64,000 nt of DNA from contig DATAVE010000013.1 of the NCBI GenBank assembly GCA_036267875.1, positions 1-64,000 on the forward strand, in the 5' to 3' direction. A program made the position numbers and the translations under genes. The DNA is from DASZTV01 sp036267875 (lineage in GTDB: Bacteria > Actinomycetota > Actinomycetes > JAFAQI01). The notes beneath the pieces are model-generated. The model saw only the letters and a program-made list of their open reading frames with translations, was not told the origin of the DNA and searched no databases. Below, piece by piece: positions 57,007-64,000 of this stretch (the stretch's first letter is position 1; every line of letters starts with the position of its first letter).

Positions 57007-58377
57007 ATGGCTGGCTCGCTCGACCGCATCATCAAGGCGTACGACGTTCGGGGGATCGTCCCCGACGAGCTCGACGCCACCATCGCGCGCAACATCGGCG
57101 CCGCCTTCGTACGGCTGCTCGAAGCTGACCGCATCGTCACCGCCTACGACATGAGGGACACCTCGCCGGAGCTCGCGGCCGCGTTCGCCGACGGCGCCAA
57201 CTCGCAAGGTGCCGACGTAGTGGAGGCCGGCCTCGGTTCCACCGACTTGCTCTACTTCGCCTCGGGAAGCCTCGGCATCCCAGGCGCGATGTTCACCGCG
57301 AGTCACAACCCGGCCCGCTACAACGGCATCAAGCTGTGCCGCGCGGGCGCTGCTCCAGTCGGCCAGGACAGCGGCCTGGCGGACATCCGGCGAATGCTCG
57401 AAGATGGCATTCCCGAGTCGAGCAAGCCGCGGGGAAGCGTCACGCAGCAGGAGCTGCTCGCGAGCTATTCGGAGTACCTGATCGGGCTGGTACCGGGGAT
57501 CCGCGATGTACGTCGGCTCGAGGTGGTCGTCGACGCAGGCAACGGCATGGGTGGCCTGACCGTGCCTGAGGTGTTCGCCTCACTACCGGTCGACCTCACC
57601 CCGATGTACTTCGAGCTCGACGGCAGCTTCCCCAACCATGAGGCGAATCCGATCGACCCCGAGAACCTTCGCGACCTCCAGGCCAAGGTGCGGGAGATCG
57701 GCGCGGATATCGGGCTCGCCTTCGACGGCGACGCCGATCGTTGCTTCGTCGTCGACGAGCGAGGCGAGATCGTCTCCCCGTCGGTGCTGACGGCATTGAT
57801 CGCGGACCGCGAGCTCGCCAAGGAACCCGCCGCGACGGTCATTCACAACCTCATCACCTCCCGCGCGGTACCCGAGATCGTCCGCGAGCGCGGCGGGACG
57901 CCGGTGCGCACCCGGGTCGGTCATTCGTTCATCAAGGCGACCATGGCGCAGACCGGGGCGGTCTTCGGCGGCGAGCACTCCGGCCACTTCTACTTCCGGG
58001 ACTTCTGGCGGGCCGACTCCGGCATGCTCGCGGCGCTGCATGCTTTGGCGGCGCTCGGCCAGTCCCAGGGCCCGCTGTCCGAGCTGCTTGCTCAGTACGA
58101 CCGCTACGTCGGATCCGGTGAGGTCAACAGCGAGGTTGCAGATGCCACCGCATCGCTCGCCGCCGTACGTGACACCTTCTCGGCGCAGCCCGGTGTCCGG
58201 GTCGACGAGCTCGACGGACTGACTGTCGACATCGGCGATGGGCGCTGGTTCAACGTGCGGGCTTCGAACACGGAGCCGCTGCTGCGGCTCAACGTCGAGG
58301 CTCCCGACCAAGCCGCGATGGAGCAGCTGCGCGACGAGGTTCTGTCCGTCATCCGTCGCTCCGGGCCATCGCAGTAA
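57007..58377 (+). CDS. pmmA: Phosphomannomutase/phosphoglucomutase
   Basis: Interconverts mannose 6-phosphate and mannose 1-phosphate for GDP-mannose; 456 residues. Phosphoserine loop GAMFTASHNPARYNGIKLC (Ser about 100), metal loop FDGDADRCFVVD (about 239-250), sugar loop GGEHSGHFYF and phosphate-binding ASNTEPLLRLN. Gene context with SIS isomerase, manB and GT4 makes mannose activation the likely role; homologue of Rv3257c by synteny. Confidence 0.93.
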   Translation: MAGSLDRIIKAYDVRGIVPDELDATIARNIGAAFVRLLEADRIVTAYDMRDTSPELAAAFADGANSQGADVVEAGLGSTDLLYFASGSLGIPGAMFTASHNPARYNGIKLCRAGAAPVGQDSGLADIRRMLEDGIPESSKPRGSVTQQELLASYSEYLIGLVPGIRDVRRLEVVVDAGNGMGGLTVPEVFASLPVDLTPMYFELDGSFPNHEANPIDPENLRDLQAKVREIGADIGLAFDGDADRCFVVDERGEIVSPSVLTALIADRELAKEPAATVIHNLITSRAVPEIVRERGGTPVRTRVGHSFIKATMAQTGAVFGGEHSGHFYFRDFWRADSGMLAALHALAALGQSQGPLSELLAQYDRYVGSGEVNSEVADATASLAAVRDTFSAQPGVRVDELDGLTVDIGDGRWFNVRASNTEPLLRLNVEAPDQAAMEQLRDEVLSVIRRSGPSQ

Positions 58378-58380
58378 AGT
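58375..58380 (+). promoter_or_regulatory. -10 element TAAAGT, leaderless Trm112 gene
   Basis: TAAAGT includes the pmm stop codon and ends 6 nt before GTG 58387. Confidence 0.45.
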
Positions 58381-58386
58381 CGTGCT

Positions 58387-58560
58387 GTGAACCTGGACCC
58401 GTCGCTGCTCGAGATCCTCGCCTGCCCGAACTGCCGGGGCGAGCTTCGCATCGACGATGCTGCTCAGGAGCTGGTGTGTACCGATTGCGGTTACGGCTAT
58501 CCGGTCCGCGATGACATCCCGGTTCTATTGATCGACGAGGCCCGCAAGCCCGACGCCTGA
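58387..58560 (+). CDS. Trm112-family zinc-ribbon protein
   Basis: 57 residues, too short for many gene callers. LLEILACPNCRGELRIDDAA and ELVCTDCGYGYPVRDDIPVLL give two CxxC pairs and the IPVLL ending of the Trm112/YcaR family. In other organisms Trm112 activates methyltransferases; bacterial short forms are less well understood. Placed between pmm and the SIS isomerase gene. GTG start. Confidence 0.88.
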   Translation: MNLDPSLLEILACPNCRGELRIDDAAQELVCTDCGYGYPVRDDIPVLLIDEARKPDA

Positions 58561-58594
58561 TCGGCCGCGGCACCCGAGAGCACCGATAGTTGAG

Positions 58595-59737
58595 ATGACA
58601 GAAGACGCGCTCGATCGCCTCGATGACGCAGCCGCTCTGGCTGCCCTTGATCCGTCCGAGATGCTGCGCGCGACCGCGATGGCCGGTGCTCAGGTTCGGG
58701 CGTCCCTCGCCGCTGTCCAGGAGGCATCGCTGCACCCGCTGGGCCTCGACGCCCGGCCGCGCGCGATCGTCGTGGCGGGCATGGGCGGCTCGGGCATCTC
58801 CGGCGATGTGCTTGCCACCCTGACCTCGGCCGCGGCACCGATACCGGTGGTGGTTCATCGCGGCTACGGCCTGCCCGGCTGGGTCGGGGCTTCCGATCTG
58901 GTGATGGCGGTGTCGTGCTCAGGGCGCACCGACGAGACATTGAGCAGCGCGGTCGAAGCTGCCCGACGAGGAGCCCGGCTGCTAGGGGTCGGCACCGCCG
59001 ACTCGCCCCTGGACTTGCACTGCCGATCGGAACACGGGGCGTTCGTCCCGATCGCCGCGGCGGTTGCCCCGCGCGCTTCACTGTGGGCCCTCGCGGTGCC
59101 GCTGCTCGTGGTGGCCGAGCGCTTCGGGCTGCTCAGCCTCGGGCCGTCGTACGCCGATCTCGAAGCCACCGCGTCCCGGCTCGAGGCGATTGCCACGATG
59201 TGTCGCCCGGACCGAGAGTCGTTCGTGAACCCCGCCAAGGTGCTCGCGGCGGAGTTGGCCGGCTCGCTCCCGATGTTCTGGGGCGGCGGCGAGGTCGGTC
59301 CAGTCGCCGCGCTGCGCGCCTCGTGCCAGTTGATGGAGAACGCGAAGTGGCCAGCGGTTTGTGGCGCGCTGCCAGAGGCCCATCACAACCAGTCAGTGGT
59401 ACTCGACGGGGGCCTGGCCGGCAGCAGCGCGGATGACGACATCTTTCGCGACCGGGTGGCGGACGACGACCCACTGCGGCTGCGACTGGTGCTCCTCCGC
59501 GACGACGACGGCACTGGCGTCGCAGCGGCGCGTGCCGATGCGTCGGCGGAGGTCGCGCGCAGCCGCGGGGTGGCTGTGTCGGGACTTGGCGCGGAGGGAG
59601 GCAGCGCGGTGGAGCGGCTCGCCTCGCTCGTGGGCCTGCTCGACTTCGCCAGCGTCTACCTCGCGCTGGCGTATGGCGTCGACCCGACCCCGATCGGGCC
59701 GATCGACGATCTGAAGGCCCGATTGGCCGACAGCTAA
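58595..59737 (+). CDS. SIS-domain phosphoglucose/phosphomannose isomerase-like protein
   Basis: 380 residues. IVVAGMGGSGISGDVLATLT and VSCSGRTDETLSSAVEAARRGARLLGVG form the first SIS domain; ASCQLMENAKWPAVCGALPEAHHNQ belongs to the C-terminal isomerase-type domain. Family can interconvert glucose 6-, mannose 6- and fructose 6-phosphate. Next to pmm it probably supplies mannose 6-phosphate; Rv3256c homologue by synteny. A His-His-Asn in EAHHNQ fits the catalytic region. ATG start, no strong ribosome site. Confidence 0.87.
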   Translation: MTEDALDRLDDAAALAALDPSEMLRATAMAGAQVRASLAAVQEASLHPLGLDARPRAIVVAGMGGSGISGDVLATLTSAAAPIPVVVHRGYGLPGWVGASDLVMAVSCSGRTDETLSSAVEAARRGARLLGVGTADSPLDLHCRSEHGAFVPIAAAVAPRASLWALAVPLLVVAERFGLLSLGPSYADLEATASRLEAIATMCRPDRESFVNPAKVLAAELAGSLPMFWGGGEVGPVAALRASCQLMENAKWPAVCGALPEAHHNQSVVLDGGLAGSSADDDIFRDRVADDDPLRLRLVLLRDDDGTGVAAARADASAEVARSRGVAVSGLGAEGGSAVERLASLVGLLDFASVYLALAYGVDPTPIGPIDDLKARLADS

Positions 59738-59815
59738 GCGGACTTGCACCCTTTACCCTTGCACCTGCACCACTCCCTCACGCCTCCCCGTCATCAGCCT
59801 CTGGAGCACCCTGAG

Positions 59816-61242
<1,427 letters not shown>

Positions 61243-61246
<4 letters not shown>

Positions 61247-61413
61247 GACAGCTCGACAGACGCCGCGGAACCCAGCGCGTCGGACAGTCGCCGTACGGCG
61301 ACTGCGAGCTCATGGTCGACGAGATCCCTCAGTCGCGCTGCCGCCGTGGCCGACATGAGGGGGTCGCTGCGCACGACGACGGTCCACTCGTCGAGGACAA
61401 CCTCATCCGGCAT
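61243..61413 (-). CDS. Small hypothetical protein
   Basis: 56 residues (MPDEVVLDEWTVVVRSDPLM, then SATAAARLRDLVDHELAVAVRRLSDALGSAASVELS). Composition is balanced, with a strand-like DEWTVVVRS and an amphipathic helix, so it may be genuine, but it has no clear ribosome site. Its TAG stop shares CTAG with the sahH stop. No function is known to me. The 20-bp palindrome at 61285-61304 lies within it. The other bases of the sahH-mtrA gap, 61414-61508, hold no further gene. Confidence 0.45.
61285..61304. repeat. 20-bp perfect palindrome after sahH
   Basis: CAGTCGCCGT followed directly by its reverse complement ACGGCGACTG. It lies 39 bases after the sahH stop and could act as a loop-poor terminator or a protein-binding site. 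Confidence 0.7.
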
Positions 61414-61508
61414 GGGTGCAGCGTCGCGCGCCCCTGTGACGCGTTGCTCGCCCTAGTGGCGGGAGTCGCCTCGGCTGTGGATGGCTACGCGAGTGCCACG
61501 ATGGAGGG

Positions 61509-62186
61509 ATGAGAGCCCGGGTCCTCGTCGTCGATGACGATGCCGCGCTGTCGGAGATGCTCGGCATCGTCCTTCGAAACGAAGGTTTCGATCCCTCCTT
61601 TGTCGGCGACGGGGACGCCGCATTAGCGGCGTTCCACGCAACCAAGCCCGACCTCGTCCTGCTCGATCTGATGTTGCCGGGAACCGACGGTGTCGATGTC
61701 TGCCGTGCGATCCGCGCCGAGAGTGCGACGCCGATAGTGATGCTGACCGCACGCGCCGACACTGTCGACGTCGTCACCGGTCTGGACTCCGGTGCTGACG
61801 ACTACATCGTCAAGCCCTTCAAGCCCAAGGAGCTCGTAGCCCGGATCAGGGCCCGGCTCCGCCCGCCCGCGGACCTGGCCGGAGAGGCGCTGCACATCGG
61901 TGATGTCACCATCGACGTCAACGGGCACCTGGTCAGTCGAGCCGGCGCGCCGATCGCGCTCACGCCGCTCGAGTTCGATCTGCTTGTGGCGCTCGCCCGC
62001 AAGCCGCATCTGGTCTTCACCCGCGATCAGCTGCTCGAGCAGGTCTGGGGCTACCGGCATGTGGCGGACACGCGGCTGGTGAACGTGCACGTCCAGCGAC
62101 TGCGAGCGAAGGTCGAGCGCGACGCCGAGCATCCGGAGATCGTGGTGACCGTCCGGGGGGTGGGTTACAAGGCTGGACCGACGTGA
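61509..62186 (+). CDS. mtrA: Response regulator MtrA
   Basis: OmpR/PhoB-type response regulator, 225 residues. Phospho-acceptor Asp53 in LVLLDLMLPGTDG, acidic pair DDD at 9-11, Lys near 102 in DDYIVKPFKP and a winged-helix domain with LTPLEFDLLVALARKP and YRHVADTRLVNVHVQRLRAKVE. Regulates cell-wall hydrolases and division in relatives. GGAGGG precedes the ATG. GTG of mtrB overlaps the stop (GTGA). Confidence 0.96.
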   Translation: MRARVLVVDDDAALSEMLGIVLRNEGFDPSFVGDGDAALAAFHATKPDLVLLDLMLPGTDGVDVCRAIRAESATPIVMLTARADTVDVVTGLDSGADDYIVKPFKPKELVARIRARLRPPADLAGEALHIGDVTIDVNGHLVSRAGAPIALTPLEFDLLVALARKPHLVFTRDQLLEQVWGYRHVADTRLVNVHVQRLRAKVERDAEHPEIVVTVRGVGYKAGPT

Positions 62187-63757
62187 GAGCGACGCCGCTA
62201 GCGGCTGGGCGAGCGGTGCGCCACCGATGGCGCGCCTCGCTGCAGACCAGGGTCGTCGCGACGACGTTGATCCTGTCGGCGATGGTCAGCGTCGGGATCG
62301 GCGCGACGATCCTGCACCAGGTGCGCAGCGGGCTGCTCGGATCGGCGACGCGCGCGGCCCAGAGCGAACTGGGTACGGGGGTCGAGCGAGCTCAGGATCA
62401 GTTCCTCGCGCTGCCGGACGACAATCCGAGCGCGGTCGAGCGCACGGCGTATGGCGTCGTCACTGAGCTGTCCGGCGAGCAAGGCAACTACGACGTCGTG
62501 ATGTTGCCGACGGATGGCGGTCTCGCGTCGTACGGTCCAGAGACGGCGGTCCTCAGCATTCCGGCGACCTTGCGTTCAGCGGTGTCGCGCTCCGGTCGCG
62601 AGGCTTGGATGTACGTCAGGCTGCACAGCGGAACCGGCAACGCGGCCGGTCTTGCGATCGGCGCCCCGGTCCAGGCCGGCGCGGTTCGCTATCAGCTCTA
62701 CTACCTCTTCCCGCTGGATCGTGAGGCCGCGACGCTGCACCTCGTCGAGCGCACGATGCTCTTCGCCGGCGCGGCACTCGTTCTGCTGCTGGTGCTGATC
62801 GCCGCGGTGGTCACCCGTCAGGTGGTGCGTCCAGTGCGCCAGGCCGCCGCGACGGCCGAGCGGCTCGCAGCCGGCCGGTTGAAGGAGCGGATGCACGTTC
62901 GTGGCGAGGATGACCTGGCGACCCTGGCGGCGTCGTTCAACCGGATGGCCGACACCCTGCAGCGGCAGATCTCCCAGCTGCGGGAGATGTCGCGCCTTCA
63001 GCGCCGGTTCGTCGCAGACGTCTCTCACGAGCTGCGTACGCCGATCACGACCATCCGGATGGCGGCCGACGTCCTTCACGACTCGAGTGACGCGCTGCCT
63101 CCCGAGGTCACGCGTTCCTCGGAGCTGTTGCAAGCCCAGCTCGATCGCTTCGAGTCGCTGCTGGCCGACCTGCTCGAGATCAGCCGCTATGACGCCGGCG
63201 CTGCCGTGCTCGAGGCCGAGCCGATCGATCTGGTGCAGCTGGTCAGGCAGGTGATCACACTCGCGACGCCGTTGTCGGATCGCCGCCAGGCGCCGATCGA
63301 GGCGGACCTTCCGTCGCAGCCAGTGATTGTGGACATCGACGCCCGCCGGATCGATCGGGTGCTTCGCAACCTGGTGACGAACGCACTCGAGCACAGTGAG
63401 GGTCAACCGGTCGAGGTGAGACTGCGTGGCGGCGAGGGTGGCGTGGCGGTCAGTGTCCGCGACCGCGGTGTCGGGTTGCGCCCCGGCGATGCGTCGCTGG
63501 TCTTCGGCAGGTTCTGGCGTGCGGATCCTGCGCGGGCGCGAGCGACTGGCGGAACGGGTCTCGGTCTATCCATCGCGCTAGAGGACGTGCGGCTGCACGG
63601 CGGGTGGTTGCAGGCGTGGGGCGAGCCGGGACGCGGCTCGGTGTTTCGCGTCACGCTGCCTTGGCACGTCGGCGGAACTGTGACGTCTTCTCCGCTGCCG
63701 CTCGAGCCTGAGGTCGCACAGGCGGACGAGGCGCCGGCGGAGCCGATGCTGAAATGA
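62183..63757 (+). CDS. mtrB: Sensor histidine kinase MtrB
   Basis: Membrane sensor kinase partner of MtrA, 524 residues. TM1 (about 28-46), an extracellular sensor of about 140 residues, TM2 (about 188-212; MLFAGAALVLLLVLIAAVVT), HAMP domain with RPVRQAAATAERLAAGRL, HisKA with phospho-His about 281 in DVSHELRTPITTIRMAADVL, N-box NLVTNALEHS, and G boxes DRGVGLRPGD and GTGLGLSIA. The start overlaps mtrA and the end overlaps lpqB (ATGA), the usual mtrAB-lpqB arrangement. Confidence 0.95.
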   Translation: MRATPLAAGRAVRHRWRASLQTRVVATTLILSAMVSVGIGATILHQVRSGLLGSATRAAQSELGTGVERAQDQFLALPDDNPSAVERTAYGVVTELSGEQGNYDVVMLPTDGGLASYGPETAVLSIPATLRSAVSRSGREAWMYVRLHSGTGNAAGLAIGAPVQAGAVRYQLYYLFPLDREAATLHLVERTMLFAGAALVLLLVLIAAVVTRQVVRPVRQAAATAERLAAGRLKERMHVRGEDDLATLAASFNRMADTLQRQISQLREMSRLQRRFVADVSHELRTPITTIRMAADVLHDSSDALPPEVTRSSELLQAQLDRFESLLADLLEISRYDAGAAVLEAEPIDLVQLVRQVITLATPLSDRRQAPIEADLPSQPVIVDIDARRIDRVLRNLVTNALEHSEGQPVEVRLRGGEGGVAVSVRDRGVGLRPGDASLVFGRFWRADPARARATGGTGLGLSIALEDVRLHGGWLQAWGEPGRGSVFRVTLPWHVGGTVTSSPLPLEPEVAQADEAPAEPMLK

Positions 63758-64000
63758 GAGCGCTCGACTGGATTCGAGTGCCGGCGTTGATCGGCGCTCT
63801 CGCGACGAGTGCGGCCTGCGCCGGTGTACCCGACTCCGGTGGTGTCCATCTCGGCGCGCCCGTCGCGGCGGCCGGACAGGGCAGTGAAGGCCTAGCAATC
63901 CACGAGGTCCCGGCGCTTCCGCTGCCCGGGGCCACGCCGGTTGAGCTGGTCGCGGGCTTTCTGCGCTCGATGGTGGACAGCGACAACGGTTACGCGGTCG
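63754..64000 (+). CDS. lpqB: Lipoprotein LpqB, N-terminal part
   Basis: The first 82 codons are in the window; the gene continues past the end. A signal peptide (DWIRVPALIGALATSAACAG) ends in a lipobox-like SAAC, so Cys 21 should be lipid-modified and the protein anchored outside the membrane. LpqB proteins have a GerMN domain and a beta-propeller and modulate MtrB signalling. The identification rests on position after mtrB as well as VPDSGGVHLGAPV and the ELVAGFLRSM segment. Confidence 0.87.
   Translation, partial: MRALDWIRVPALIGALATSAACAGVPDSGGVHLGAPVAAAGQGSEGLAIHEVPALPLPGATPVELVAGFLRSMVDSDNGYAV

Noticed and set aside
59738..59815. SAH riboswitch before sahH
   Set aside because: The 78-bp gap shows only repeated GCACC heptamers and no conserved riboswitch core or strong nested stems that I could recognise.

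Overview
The window is high-GC DNA from an actinomycete. It carries WhiB2, MtrA-MtrB-LpqB, the F420 genes fbiA and fbiB, AccA3/AccD5/AccE-type acyl-CoA carboxylase, menaquinone genes, DUF3017, DUF3499 and DUF5719 proteins, and many GTG or TTG starts. Several blocks follow the gene order I recall from Mycobacterium tuberculosis: accA3 ... accE-accD5/birA/PH protein ... gtrA/fadE25-purK-purE, and fbiB-fbiA/whiB2 ... metallopeptidase/DUF3499/pmm/SIS ... sahH ... mtrA-mtrB-lpqB. The genus cannot be named from the sequence. One FliA/WhiG-like promoter hints at a motile or sporulating relative. I see no transposase, phage gene, rRNA, tRNA or CRISPR array.

Region by region. 1-7.2 kb: end of a secreted Ig-like protein, DUF3017, the TCA pair icd-mdh, a CNNM/CorC protein, trpS, a 2H phosphoesterase, a YihY protein and a cold-shock protein. 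7.2-12.7 kb: DD-carboxypeptidase, thioesterase, gamma-glutamylcyclotransferase-like protein, LpdA-type flavoprotein and accA. 12.8-17.8 kb: a lactate-monooxygenase-like flavoenzyme, then a surface-polymer block with an ABC-2 exporter pair (Wzm/Wzt or TagGH type), a dolichol-phosphate-mannose-synthase-like GT2 and a fused CDP-ribitol synthase/reductase (Acs1/Bcs1 or TarIJ type). 17.8-28.3 kb: accE-accD diverging from a tightly packed run (birA, PH protein, TagF-like transferase, class III cyclase, HMG-CoA lyase, PAT-type acetyltransferase), then a second carboxyltransferase, GtrA and an acyl-CoA dehydrogenase. 28.3-38.5 kb: purK-purE and a split menaquinone set (menF, menD-menC-menA, menE), interrupted by an SRPBCC protein, a decayed MmcQ/YjbR gene, a dienelactone hydrolase and a beta-propeller protein. 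38.5-44.9 kb: UDP-glucose dehydrogenase, acyl-CoA dehydrogenase, ferrochelatase, acetoacetyl-CoA synthetase and a TIGR03089 protein. 45-64 kb: GT4, NDP-sugar pyrophosphorylase, fbiB-fbiA, a coiled-coil protein with a histone-H1-like tail, whiB2, a giant membrane GT2, DUF5719, a degenerate metallopeptidase, DUF3499, a small zinc ribbon, phosphomannomutase, Trm112, SIS isomerase, sahH, mtrA, mtrB and the start of lpqB.

Three themes link the genes. The first is cell-envelope polymer synthesis: CDP-ribitol synthase, TagF-like polymerase, ABC-2 exporter, mannose-activation genes, polyprenyl sugar donor and several glycosyltransferases. The second is branched-chain or leucine-type acyl-CoA catabolism: acyl-CoA dehydrogenases, carboxyltransferases with a shared biotin subunit and BirA, HMG-CoA lyase and acetoacetyl-CoA synthetase. 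The third is redox cofactor supply: menaquinone, F420, heme and an LpdA-type oxidoreductase. At least seventeen genes have a TANNNT hexamer ending 6-8 nt before the start codon, the signature of leaderless transcription, and this helped fix several starts. Other unusual sites are a symmetric -10 shared by accD and birA, a 34-bp perfect palindrome inside fbiA, a 17-bp-arm inverted repeat after the YjbR pseudogene, and the FliA/WhiG-like promoter before the zinc-ribbon gene.
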